A DNA stretch of 54,875 nucleotides. It comes from Halopenitus sp041821145. Its GTDB lineage: Archaea > Halobacteriota > Halobacteria > Halobacteriales > Haloferacaceae. The stretch is taken from NCBI RefSeq assembly GCF_041821145.1, contig NZ_JBGUBC010000019.1:1-54875 (forward strand), given 5' to 3'. Shown here in pieces: positions 23,147 through 31,516 of the stretch. Within the stretch, counting starts at the first letter, position 1, and each line of letters starts with the position of its first letter. The position numbers and the translations under genes are program-made. Under the pieces are notes generated by a model. The model was not told the DNA's origin and did not search any database. It saw only the letters and a program-made list of their open reading frames with translations.

Positions 23147-25081
23147 TCAGTACCGGAGCAGCCGCATCCCGTTGAGGATGACGGCGAGGACGCTGGCCTC
23201 GTGGACCAACATTCCGGAGGCGAGGGTGACGTAGTTCGTGAGCACGCCCACGAGTAGCACGGTCACGGTCAACACCGCGAGGCCGACGTTCTCGAGGACG
23301 TTCCATCGGGTCGCCTTGCTTAGGGTGACCGCATAAGGGATACGTTCGAGGTCGTCGGCCATCAGCGCCATGTCCGCGGTTTCGATGGCGGTGTCGGTCC
23401 CTGCAGCACCCATCGCGATGCCGACGTCGGCCGTAGCCAGCGAGGGCGCGTCGTTGATGCCATCCCCCACCATCGCCACCACGTGTCCGTCATCCTGAAC
23501 CCCTTCGATGACGACTTGTTTGTCCTCGGGGAGGAGTTCGGCGCGGTACTCGTCGATGCCGACCTCCTTGGCGACGGCGGCGGCCGTACGCTCGTTGTCA
23601 CCGGTGAGCATCACCGTCTCGATGCCGGCACTTTGCAACTCCGCGATGACGCCGGGCGCGACCTCGCGGAGTTCATCACGCATGGCGATCACGCCGACGA
23701 CGGTTCCATCCCGAACGACGTGGACGGCCGTCTCGCCATGCTCCTCGCGCTCACGGACGTACTCCCCGACGGGTTCGGGGATGTCGATGGCACGCTCGTC
23801 CAGCAGCGCCCGATTCCCGACGACGACTTCCCGGTCATCGTACTGGGCAACGATCCCCTTTCCGGCGATCACGTCGAAGTCGTCCGGGTCGGGGATCGAC
23901 TGCGCTCCCGCGTCACTGGCAGTCGTGTCCATGTCGGATTCGTGAATGGCCTTCGTGCCGCCGTCGGCGGCTGCTGCCGGGCGCTCGTGAGCCGCTCCGA
24001 TGATGGCGTCGGCGAGGTGGTGTTCGCTCTTCTTTTCGGCGATCGCCGCGAGTTTCAGTGCCTCGCCGTCGTCGATACCGAATCCCTTGACGTCGGCGAC
24101 GGTCGTCTCACCGTTGGTGAGCGTGCCCGTCTTATCGAAGGCGACGAGGTCGATCTTGCCGGCCCGTTCGAGGTGTTCGCCGCCCTTCATCAGGACGCCC
24201 GAGCGGGCGGCGTTTCCGATAGCCGAGACGATACTGACCGGCGGACCAATAACGAGGGCGCCGGGACAACCGATCACCAGCAGCGTCAGGGACAATATCG
24301 CGTTCTGGGTAACGGCGTACGCACCGATGGCCAACGCGAGCACGCCCGGCGTGTAGTACTTCGCGAACCGATCGATGAGGCTCTCCGTCGGGGATTGAGC
24401 TTCCTGGGCTTCCTCGACGCGGCGGATGATCCGTTCGAGGGTCGTATCCGATCCCGCTCCAGTCGTGTGCACTTCGAGTGCACCCTCCTGGTTGACCGTG
24501 CCCGCGTAGACTTCGTCGCCCTCGGTCTTGTAGACGGGGGCGCTCTCGCCGGTGACGGGCGCTTGATTGACGGCGCTTTCGCCGTCGGCGACGTCACCGT
24601 CGACCGGAATTTTCTCTCCCGGTTTGATGATGACGAGTTCTCCCTCCTCGACCTCGCGAGCTGGCACTTCCTGGTGTTCGCCGTCACGACGAACGGTGGC
24701 CGTGTCGGGTGCCATCTCCAGGAGTTCCTGGAGAGCGGTGCGCGTTTTGCGCATCGTCCGTCCTTCCAGGTAGCTTCCGAGACTGAACAGGAAGACGACG
24801 GCGGCGGCCTCCCAGTACTCGCCGATCGCGATGGCACCGATAGCTGCCAACGTCACCAGCGTCTTGATACCGAGCGTCCGGTTCGTGACCTCGTAGTAGG
24901 CCGTCTTGGCGATGTCGTAGCCCCCGACGATCGCGGCGAGGATCAGGATCGCCGCACTTGCCGTGTGGAGGCCCGTGAAATAGCCGAGGCTCCACCCCCA
25001 ACCGTAGAGGAGACCACTCGTCGCTGCGACGATGGCCGTCCGATGGATCCGGTAGTACTGTGTGATCGAGTGACTATCCAT
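23147..25081 (-). CDS. P1B-type heavy-metal-translocating ATPase with CPG motif
   Basis: 644-residue metal-exporting P-type ATPase without an N-terminal metal-binding domain. Visible are the actuator loop PVTGESAPVYK, phosphorylation site DKTGTLTNGE (Asp316) and hinge GDGINDAPSLATADVGIAMG. Two core motifs deviate: the membrane metal site is Cys272-Pro273-Gly274 instead of Cys-Pro-Cys, and the ATP-binding His-Pro is His354-His355 (KSEHHLADAI). The rest of the fold is intact and nothing suggests decay. Substrate is probably Zn/Cd/Pb or Cu; the altered site prevents a firm choice. A separate HMA protein is encoded 6 bp upstream and an FmdE protein downstream. Confidence 0.93.
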   Translation of the reverse strand: MDSHSITQYYRIHRTAIVAATSGLLYGWGWSLGYFTGLHTASAAILILAAIVGGYDIAKTAYYEVTNRTLGIKTLVTLAAIGAIAIGEYWEAAAVVFLFSLGSYLEGRTMRKTRTALQELLEMAPDTATVRRDGEHQEVPAREVEEGELVIIKPGEKIPVDGDVADGESAVNQAPVTGESAPVYKTEGDEVYAGTVNQEGALEVHTTGAGSDTTLERIIRRVEEAQEAQSPTESLIDRFAKYYTPGVLALAIGAYAVTQNAILSLTLLVIGCPGALVIGPPVSIVSAIGNAARSGVLMKGGEHLERAGKIDLVAFDKTGTLTNGETTVADVKGFGIDDGEALKLAAIAEKKSEHHLADAIIGAAHERPAAAADGGTKAIHESDMDTTASDAGAQSIPDPDDFDVIAGKGIVAQYDDREVVVGNRALLDERAIDIPEPVGEYVREREEHGETAVHVVRDGTVVGVIAMRDELREVAPGVIAELQSAGIETVMLTGDNERTAAAVAKEVGIDEYRAELLPEDKQVVIEGVQDDGHVVAMVGDGINDAPSLATADVGIAMGAAGTDTAIETADMALMADDLERIPYAVTLSKATRWNVLENVGLAVLTVTVLLVGVLTNYVTLASGMLVHEASVLAVILNGMRLLRY

Positions 25082-25087
25082 GGTCGT

Positions 25088-25303
25088 CTATGCCGGTTGG
25101 GGGGTGTACCCCTGATTCTCGATGGTCCGTGCGAACGCGTCGGGGTCCGCGAGGCTGTCATCGTAGTCGATTTCGACGCGACCGGTCGAGTAGTGAACCT
25201 CGACGTCTTCGACGCCCTCGACGTTCGATAGGGCACGTTCGACGGTGCTTGCACAACTGGGGCAGTCGAAGTCCATCACGCGGAGTTGGGTCGTTTCGTT
25301 CAT
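25088..25303 (-). CDS. HMA-domain metallochaperone
   Basis: 71 residues forming one heavy-metal-associated domain, beta-alpha-beta-beta-alpha-beta. The metal loop is FDCPSCAST (Cys14, Cys17), preceded by a Met, and it ends with the usual GYTP. Such proteins pass Cu(I) or Zn(II) to P1B ATPases. It is encoded 6 bp before the ATPase, which itself lacks this domain, so the two probably form a split transporter-chaperone pair. An AT-rich element near 25335-25345 on the minus strand is a plausible TATA box. Confidence 0.93.
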   Translation of the reverse strand: MNETTQLRVMDFDCPSCASTVERALSNVEGVEDVEVHYSTGRVEIDYDDSLADPDAFARTIENQGYTPQPA

Positions 25304-25505
25304 TACGATTTGAGATACCGCCCGTACCCCAATAAGTATTTTTTAGATGATATGTTTATGAATGGATACGTGTTGTTGGAACAGTCAAACGGGTCGTCTA
25401 ACGCTTTCGCCGTGCGCGAGGGAAACGGAACCAACCAGTTGACTCAAGCGAGTTCGATACGTTGCCATCCCCTACCTTTTCGTGCGCGCACTCCACAATT
25501 CGCGT

Positions 25506-26042
25506 ATGAACGCCTCCGATCCCGACCATCGTCTCGACGACATCGCAGTCCGGGATACGCGGATCTCCGACGCGATAGACGAACCGATGCGAGCGATGAT
25601 TCTCGACATTCTGGCCGACGAGGCACGCACCGCCAGCGAGGTTCACGACTGCCTCGCGGACCGCGGGATCGATCGAACGGAAAACACCGTTCGGCACCAC
25701 ATCAACGAGTTGCGGGATGCCGACCTCGTGGACGTCGTTCGCTTCGAGGAAGGACGTGGTGGCACGACGAAGTATTATCACGCGAACACGATCGTCCTCT
25801 CGTATTCGCTCCCGGACTCGGCCGACCCCGCGATAGCGGAGATGATCGACGCCGTCGAGCCCCAGATTACGGACGCACTTGCCACGCTCACCGACGAGTA
25901 CGAGGACTCGATCGAGGAGATCGTCGCGGAGATGCAACCCTGCGAACACTGCCGGACCCAGAAGTACGAGACGTACGTCCTCCTGACCGTCCTTCGGCGG
26001 GCGTTCGTCCGCGCTCACCGGGAGGAAATCACGGATCGGTAG
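25506..26042 (+). CDS. ArsR-like winged-helix regulator with C-terminal CxxC
   Basis: 178 residues. The HTH domain is at about 25-95 (DEPMRAMILDILADEARTASEVHDCL, then ENTVRHHINELRDADLVDVV and the wing EEGRGGTTKYYHA). A helical C-terminal part carries MQPCEHCRTQKY, a Cys-x-x-Cys with His between, suited to metal or thiol sensing. It is divergent from the HMA chaperone/P1B ATPase operon and likely controls it. The ATG at 25506 follows a CTACCTTTTCG element about 30 bp upstream and avoids a basic, non-conserved extension. Confidence 0.88.
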   Translation: MNASDPDHRLDDIAVRDTRISDAIDEPMRAMILDILADEARTASEVHDCLADRGIDRTENTVRHHINELRDADLVDVVRFEEGRGGTTKYYHANTIVLSYSLPDSADPAIAEMIDAVEPQITDALATLTDEYEDSIEEIVAEMQPCEHCRTQKYETYVLLTVLRRAFVRAHREEITDR

Positions 26043-26094
26043 CTCCCGAGAAAACGGCGAGAACGGTCGGCGTTCCACCGACTACGGCCTCCGC

Positions 26095-26466
26095 TCACGA
26101 GTCCCGTTCGAGTGCTGTCCGCCGCTGTTCGTATTCTTCCTCCGTGAGATCGCCACGAGCGTACGCAAGGCGGAGTTCTTCGAGCGCCTGATCCGAGTCG
26201 GCGTCACTCCTCGTGATCGCCCGGTAGATGAGGTAGCCAACCCCGACGATCGCAGCGAGGAACAGAAGTTGCATCACGACGCCCATCAGGACCACCCAAC
26301 CGGACATCGTTCCATCACTCCACATCCCGCTTCCCCACATTCCGCCCATCATCGGTCCGTATCCCATCATCCCGAAGCCCATGAAGAACATCGGGAAAAT
26401 GACGAACGCACCGATGATGATGAAAACGATCGTGACGAGTCGTGTGTCGTCCGTCTTCTCTGGCAT
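26095..26466 (-). CDS. SHOCT-domain membrane protein with Met/Gly-rich loop
   Basis: 123 residues. Two hydrophobic helices (about 12-32 and 60-82) flank the external loop MGFGMMGYGPMMGGMWGSGM. The C-terminus is a SHOCT motif (ALEELRLAYARGDLTEEEYEQRRTAL), a short oligomerisation-like module common on haloarchaeal membrane proteins. The ATG at 26466 is preferred because upstream frame residues are not membrane-like. The Met-rich loop suggests Cu(I) contact. It converges with the metal-type regulator. Confidence 0.82.
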   Translation of the reverse strand: MPEKTDDTRLVTIVFIIIGAFVIFPMFFMGFGMMGYGPMMGGMWGSGMWSDGTMSGWVVLMGVVMQLLFLAAIVGVGYLIYRAITRSDADSDQALEELRLAYARGDLTEEEYEQRRTALERDS

Positions 26467-26765
26467 ATATGTTCCTCCGAGACTTCCGTCTCTCCTGTAG
26501 AATACGGGGTCACGATTTAATGCGATTGCCCTTGTTATCCGCCCATTGAATCCCACCCTCTCTTTTGATATACGATGTCTAATACGGATCTCACATTCGA
26601 ATATAAGATACGGTCGAGGTTCTTTCGGAGATCGTTATTTAATTTTAGTAGTTTATGATCTAAAATATTAATAGTAAATACTTTCGAACAAATCGTTTCA
26701 AGCCACAACAAGGCGATTATTTGTAATGAAAACTGCATTAATCGCCGAGAGCGAATAATACAAGT
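26467..26765. promoter_or_regulatory. AT-rich intergenic region with hairpin upstream of the permease gene
   Basis: This 299-bp gap is markedly AT-rich, especially 26580-26710, unlike its surroundings. GGCGATTA (26712-26719) and TAATCGCC (26739-26746) form a perfect 8-bp inverted repeat with an inner TAATG/CATTA pair, ending 19 bp before the permease start. A TATA-like AAATATTAATA near 26663-26673 would place the hairpin in the transcript leader. A 67-residue AT-rich open frame on the minus strand has no support as a gene. Confidence 0.55.
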
Positions 26766-28133
26766 ATGGTCTCCTCGGTGCTGAACACACTCGTCGAAGG
26801 GCTCGTTCTCGCAGGGGACTTCCTGTGGCAGGCACTGTGGGCGCTCCTGTTGGGATTCATGCTCTCGGGAGCGATCCAGGCGTTCGTCTCCAAGGAGGGG
26901 ATGGTCAATTACATGGGTGATGCCAGTCCGAGATCGATACTCTATGCGATGGGCTTTGGCGCTGCCTCGACCTCCTGTTCGTTCGGGGATATCGCGGCGA
27001 CGAAAACGCTATTCAAAAAGGGAGCCCACCTGATCCCGTCCGTCGCGTTCCTGATCGCCTCGACGAACTTCGTGATCGGACTCACCTTCGTCATCTGGGC
27101 GCTGTTGGGCTGGGAATTCGCCGTCGCACAGGCGGTCGGTGCACCCGTGTTCATCCTTATCGCGATCACGCTCGTGCACCTTACGATCCCCTCCGAGGAA
27201 GCACAGCGAGTCAGGGAGCGACTCACCAAAGCGGAGCAACCGGTCGTCACCGATCCGGTCTGTAAGATGCGAATTAACCGCGAAAACGGGATCCCCGTCT
27301 CCCACAAAAACGAGACGCTCTACTTCTGTTCGGAGGGCTGCAAGGAACTGTTCGAGCAGAACCCCGATATGCACACGACGTCGTGGCAGGAGAAGATCAC
27401 CTCCTGGAACGGTTGGGTCGAAGCCGCAAACCAGACGAAAAAGGACCTCAAGATGCTTTGGAAGGAACTCGCGATCGGGTTTCTGTTGGCGGGTCTCGTC
27501 GGAGCCGCGGTCCCACAGACCGTCTGGACGCTCCTCTTTGAGGGCGGGGGTGAAGGAGTCAGCCAAATCGCATACAACAGCGTTCTGGGCCCACTCATCT
27601 CTCTGGCCACCTTCGTCGGCTCGATCGGAAACGTCCCGCTGGCGGCGGTACTGTGGGGATCGGGCTTTGCGTTTGCAGGTGTGATCGCGTTCCTCTATGC
27701 TGATCTGATCGTTCCGCAGCTGATTCGGATCTATCGCAAAATCTTTGGAAAGACGATCGGAAATCGATTGTCGATCATCCTGTTCGTCTCGATGGCGATG
27801 ACCGGATTCATCATTTATTACCTGTTTGCAGTGCTTGGACTGCTTCCGGATCCCGGCATAACGGAGCCGGGTGAGGGAATGACGATCGGTGGCTTCAACC
27901 CGGTGACGATACTGAACGTGTTGTTCCTGCTGATCGGTCTCGGATTCGTCGCCCTACTCGTGCGAGGACGGCGGGGAGCCCCCGGTGACCGTGTCGTCGA
28001 GGATCCGGTGACGGGAGCCGATATCACCGTGAAGGATGCGGACTACTGTACGGTCCACGACGAATCGATCTACTACTTCGAAAGTGACGAATCGCGAAAG
28101 CAGTTCACCGACTCTCCGACGACGTATTTGTGA
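26766..28133 (+). CDS. DUF318/ArsP-type permease with internal and C-terminal YHS domains
   Basis: 455 residues. Membrane half one (about 8-135) contains GAASTSCSFGDIAATKTLFKKGA, the conserved first motif of the YraQ/ArsP permease family. A cytosolic YHS domain sits at about 162-200 (DPVCKMRINRENGIPVSHKNETLYFCSEGC, metal-binding Cys present). Membrane half two (about 235-410) has FVGSIGNVPLAAVLWGSG. A second YHS-like module ends the chain (VVEDPVTGADITVKDADYCTVHDESIYYFESDESRKQF). Family members move metals or organoarsenicals, but the substrate here is open. The hairpin-bearing AT-rich promoter suggests metal control. Confidence 0.9.
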   Translation: MVSSVLNTLVEGLVLAGDFLWQALWALLLGFMLSGAIQAFVSKEGMVNYMGDASPRSILYAMGFGAASTSCSFGDIAATKTLFKKGAHLIPSVAFLIASTNFVIGLTFVIWALLGWEFAVAQAVGAPVFILIAITLVHLTIPSEEAQRVRERLTKAEQPVVTDPVCKMRINRENGIPVSHKNETLYFCSEGCKELFEQNPDMHTTSWQEKITSWNGWVEAANQTKKDLKMLWKELAIGFLLAGLVGAAVPQTVWTLLFEGGGEGVSQIAYNSVLGPLISLATFVGSIGNVPLAAVLWGSGFAFAGVIAFLYADLIVPQLIRIYRKIFGKTIGNRLSIILFVSMAMTGFIIYYLFAVLGLLPDPGITEPGEGMTIGGFNPVTILNVLFLLIGLGFVALLVRGRRGAPGDRVVEDPVTGADITVKDADYCTVHDESIYYFESDESRKQFTDSPTTYL

Positions 28134-28177
28134 TCGGAACAGGGACTTTTGACGCACGTACCGCCTCGGTGCCTGCA

Positions 28178-29254
28178 TTAGGACGGCGGATAGCGCTCGA
28201 GATCACCATCGGAAACACGATAGAGGTCGGCGAAGACGTTGAGTCCGGCTTTGAATACGGCCAGCAGGACGGGGCCGACGAATAGCCCGATGATTCCGAG
28301 GAGATAGATGCCACCAATGACGCCGATCAGAACGACGGCCGGATGAACGCCCGTATCTCGATCGACCAGAATGGCCCGCAAATAGTCATCGACCGCCGCG
28401 AGAACGACGATCCCGTAACTAAACAGCAGTATTGCATTGAACGGTTCGCCGATCACCAGGAAGTGTACGACTGCAGGGCCCCAGATCAACCAGATACCGA
28501 TTAGAGGGAGAATCGACATGATAACCATGACGACGGCCCAGAATACGACGTTCGAAATACCGAGTAGATACAGGCCGATACCGCCCAGTATCCCTTCGAT
28601 CAGTGCGATAAGGACGTGACTTTTGATCACGGCCCACGTGACGCGATGGATCTCCCCGTATAACTGTTCGCGAACGTCGTCGTCGAGCGGAGCGACGTCA
28701 CCGATCCATTCGATGAGCGTCCGTCCATCGACGAGGAAATAATACAGTAAGAAAATGAGCACCAGCAGACCCACCCCCATTTGGAGACTCACATTCACCA
28801 ACCGGAGTAGTTCCTGGACCACCATTTCGAGGCCCCGATCGGCGTGGCGATCGACTTCGGACAGCAGATACTGTTCGACGCTCCCGAGTAGTTCCTCTTC
28901 GACACCGAGATCGTGTGCAACTGCCCGTAGTCGGTCCAGAAGGAGAGATTCATCGAGTTCCGCAACGAACGAACGCACGGTCTGAAAAAGGATCACCGAG
29001 AGGATAAGCAGGGGAAAGATGGCGGTGACGAGGGTAACTATCGTGAGGAATCCGGCGGAGATTCGAGGGCCGACCGTCAACTCGACGACGCCGACGTCGA
29101 TCCGGAACCCGGACAGCGTCTCATGGACGGGGTAGAGAACGAACGCCACGAGTGCGGCAGCAACCACGTACTGCAAGAGCGGAAACAGAAGTAGCATACT
29201 GATGACGCCGAAAATCGCGAGCAACAGGACGAAAAAGGCGGTTCGAACGTCCAT
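28178..29254 (-). CDS. AI-2E family transporter
   Basis: 358-residue polytopic protein with the family's topology: three N-terminal helices, a soluble loop containing FVAELDESLLLDRLRAVAHDLG, and a C-terminal helical bundle ending IIGLFVGPVLLAVFKAGLNVFADLY. The signature around LPLIGIWLIWGPA and GVIGGIYLLGIIGLFVGPV is clear. Members export AI-2 in E. coli or act as Na+/H+ antiporters in haloalkaliphiles; the latter suits a halophile but is not proven. The start at 29254 is the ATG just before the first helix. It converges with the permease gene. Confidence 0.9.
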   Translation of the reverse strand: MDVRTAFFVLLLAIFGVISMLLLFPLLQYVVAAALVAFVLYPVHETLSGFRIDVGVVELTVGPRISAGFLTIVTLVTAIFPLLILSVILFQTVRSFVAELDESLLLDRLRAVAHDLGVEEELLGSVEQYLLSEVDRHADRGLEMVVQELLRLVNVSLQMGVGLLVLIFLLYYFLVDGRTLIEWIGDVAPLDDDVREQLYGEIHRVTWAVIKSHVLIALIEGILGGIGLYLLGISNVVFWAVVMVIMSILPLIGIWLIWGPAVVHFLVIGEPFNAILLFSYGIVVLAAVDDYLRAILVDRDTGVHPAVVLIGVIGGIYLLGIIGLFVGPVLLAVFKAGLNVFADLYRVSDGDLERYPPS

Positions 29255-29456
29255 ACGCTGGTCTATCGACTGCCGGCTATAAAAAGAATAACCGGGAATA
29301 CCGCTAACGGAGAACGGGTGGCGATCGTGAGCCGGGTGGACGACTCGAACGGCCTCGTTTCGAATCCCGGACGGAACGGACAAACCACAATTGGTTCAGC
29401 AGTCGCGCTCGAAGGACCGGTATGAACGAACGGATCGATCGAGTAGAGGTCGCCGA

Positions 29457-30056
29457 ATGAATCGGCGCCAAGCGGATGCCATCGTTGGTGTCCTCATCGG
29501 AGCGGTCCTCTTAGGCGGGGGTGCGCTCAGTTGGCAGGCGTATCAGCAGCGTCAGGCTCTCGACAGATCGATGGGCTCGATGATGGACACGTCGATGGGA
29601 ACGATGCACGGACCGAATCCACTGTGGTACGTGTTCGGAACGGTTCTCGTCGCGGCCGTTATCGGCGGGGTCTCTCTCCTCGTTCGTGAGGAGATCACAG
29701 GTCCGAACGAGAGCGACCAGTCGGAAGACGACCCCGTCAGTTCGGGACGCGTCGCCGGAACCGGATCGGCGACCAGTGAGCCGTCGATGGGTGGATCGAT
29801 CAATCCGGAAGCGCATCCACGGGCGCGCGTTCTCGATCTGTTACCGGACGACGAGCGACGCGTTCTCGCGCCCGTTCTCAGTTCTCCCGGTATCACGCAG
29901 ATCGAATTGCGCGATCGCTCCGACTTCTCGAAGAGTAAGGTGAGTCAGACCGTGAGTGCCCTCGAAGAGCGTGGCCTGTTGTACCGAGAACGGCAGGGGC
30001 GAACGTATCGGATCTATCCAAGCGACGACCTCCGGAACGAGCAGTCCGACTCCTAG
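29457..30056 (+). CDS. Membrane-anchored winged-helix regulator with Met-rich external loop
   Basis: 199 residues. Two helices (about 6-28 and 57-78) enclose the loop SMGSMMDTSMGTMHGPN with five Met and one His, expected outside the membrane. The cytosolic C-terminus has a MarR-like wHTH: RVLDLLPDDERRVLAPVLSSPGITQIELRDRSDF, then SKVSQTVSALEERGLLYRERQGRTYRIYPS. This one-component layout would let an external Cu(I)-type signal reach DNA. The ATG at 29457 is preferred to an upstream codon that adds a basic hydrophilic stretch. It is probably autoregulatory and may control the Met/His-rich genes that follow. Ligand is inferred, not shown. Confidence 0.82.
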   Translation: MNRRQADAIVGVLIGAVLLGGGALSWQAYQQRQALDRSMGSMMDTSMGTMHGPNPLWYVFGTVLVAAVIGGVSLLVREEITGPNESDQSEDDPVSSGRVAGTGSATSEPSMGGSINPEAHPRARVLDLLPDDERRVLAPVLSSPGITQIELRDRSDFSKSKVSQTVSALEERGLLYRERQGRTYRIYPSDDLRNEQSDS

Positions 30057-30225
30057 AGACACGGTATCTTCCATCCCATCTGCTCGAATTCGACGGGTAG
30101 GAACGGTCTGGCTGGAGGAGGACGGTTAGAACGCTTTAGAGACGTTCTCGAACGATCTCCTGTGTGAGTTCACACCCAGAGGGATAACTCCGGAACCGGC
30201 ATATGACTAACTGAGGAGAACGACA

Positions 30226-30651
30226 ATGACAACCAGAAAACTCGGACGCTGGCTGCTCGTGGCGCTTGCGATCATCGGACTCGCGTTCGCGGCTCCCTTG
30301 GCCAGCGCACACGGTGACGAACCGAGGCAAGAGACCGGGACGGCAGCAGATGGGGCTCCGGCTGACGGTGAGGCGGCCGACTGGGCAGCCTGGATGGAGG
30401 CCCACATGGGTCCAGAAGCCGTCGAGGAGATGGAATCACACATGGGCGTGACCGTCGACGAGATGGCCCAGGACATGGCTAACGGTACCTACGCTCATGG
30501 ATCCGGCGATACCTACGCTCACGGCCCTGCCGGAGATTATACATACGGTCCTGCGGAGGACCACGTTCGTGGACCCGGCGGTACCTACGCCCATGGACCG
30601 GGCGGCAACTACGACGATGCCGGGACGCACCGTCAAGCACGCGGCTGCTAA
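30226..30651 (+). CDS. Secreted His/Gly/Tyr-repeat protein
   Basis: 141 residues. A Sec-type signal peptide (about 1-27, cleavage ASA/HGDEP) is followed by an acidic segment with MEAHMG and MESHMG. A run of imperfect 8-9 residue repeats follows, such as GTYAHGSG, DTYAHGPAG, DYTYGPAED and TYAHGPGG, and the chain ends in RQARGC. The His/Met density suggests metal binding outside the cell. I know no named family. It lies between the Met-rich regulator and a SHOCT membrane protein in the same orientation. Confidence 0.8.
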   Translation: MTTRKLGRWLLVALAIIGLAFAAPLASAHGDEPRQETGTAADGAPADGEAADWAAWMEAHMGPEAVEEMESHMGVTVDEMAQDMANGTYAHGSGDTYAHGPAGDYTYGPAEDHVRGPGGTYAHGPGGNYDDAGTHRQARGC

Positions 30652-30715
30652 CGGCTCCCGGCCGGCTCCACACGATCGCCCGAATGACTACTGACCCCTC
30701 GAACACGCAACACTC

Positions 30716-31054
30716 ATGACACAAATCACTACCACCCTCGGACGCATGGCTCGTCGAATACCGATGCTCGCCATCCCCCTGTTCGTCGCAGCGACCGGAA
30801 CGGCTGCTGCCCACGGCGGCGGGAGCTACGGCGGCGGCATGATGGGTGGCGGCGGCTGGGGCCTCTTCGGCGGACTGATGGGGCTCCTCTGGATGGGGAT
30901 CCTCGTCGCCGTGCTGCTTCTCCTCGGCTACTCGCTATTCGAGCGCAGGACTGACGAGAGCAACGACCGACCGCAGTCGGTCCTCCGTGAGCGCTACGCC
31001 CGTGGTGAACTCTCGGACGACGAATTCGAACGACGACGAGAACAACTCGAATGA
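30716..31054 (+). CDS. SHOCT-domain membrane protein with His/Gly/Met-rich segment
   Basis: 112 residues. A cleavable-looking N-terminus (to about 33, ending TAAA) precedes HGGGSYGGGMMGGGGWG, then a transmembrane helix (about 55-78) and a C-terminal SHOCT motif (VLRERYARGELSDDEFERRREQL). Same design as the protein at 26095-26466: Met/Gly-rich external part, one or two helices, SHOCT tail. It follows the His-repeat protein by 65 bp on the same strand. Probably envelope-associated; copper contact is a guess. Confidence 0.82.
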   Translation: MTQITTTLGRMARRIPMLAIPLFVAATGTAAAHGGGSYGGGMMGGGGWGLFGGLMGLLWMGILVAVLLLLGYSLFERRTDESNDRPQSVLRERYARGELSDDEFERRREQLE

Positions 31055-31185
31055 ACCGGATGAGACAACGAGCCCAGGCCATCCCTTCCCCACGTCGACC
31101 CGCTTTCGAATCCAAGATTCGGGCCGCCCTCAGCTGTGGATCGTGAAGGGAGAGGTAATTACGGACCGAGACCGTACAATGAATC

Positions 31186-31494
31186 ATGACCGAAGTTATC
31201 CTCTTCACCCAAGAGACGTGCGGAGCGTGTACAACACAGCGGGAGAAAAACGACGGCCTCGAGGACGCATATCCGGACGTCGAGTTCCGGGAGGTCGACA
31301 TCCGGACGGATCTACAAACGGCCGAGGAGTACGGCGTCCGGAAGACGCCGACGACACTCGTCTACGCGAACGACGACCGGATGGCCGAGTTCGTCGGGAT
31401 CGTCGACCGGGACGACCTGGAGACGGCCATCGAGAACGCGAACGAACAGTCATCCGGGCTCGCCCGACGCCTCATCGAGATCGTGCGAGGATGA
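31186..31494 (+). CDS. Thioredoxin-fold protein
   Basis: 102-residue thioredoxin-like protein with the active-site motif ETCGACTTQ (C-G-A-C) at the end of the first strand and the cis-Pro segment GVRKTPTTLVY. Length fits a single-domain thioredoxin or glutaredoxin-like protein. Redox support for the copper protein or arsenate reductase genes nearby is possible. It is followed 22 bp later by the halocyanin gene, so the two may be co-transcribed. Confidence 0.9.
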   Translation: MTEVILFTQETCGACTTQREKNDGLEDAYPDVEFREVDIRTDLQTAEEYGVRKTPTTLVYANDDRMAEFVGIVDRDDLETAIENANEQSSGLARRLIEIVRG

Positions 31495-31516
31495 CGAACG
31501 AGAGAACGATCCAGAC

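Noticed and set aside
23483..25231. Long plus-strand open frame opposite the P1B ATPase
   Set aside because: Antisense shadow of the ATPase gene, with no recognisable motif.
26535..26738. 67-residue open frame on the minus strand in the AT-rich gap
   Set aside because: Its composition follows local AT richness, residues are unlike haloarchaeal acidic proteins, and it overlaps the permease promoter region.
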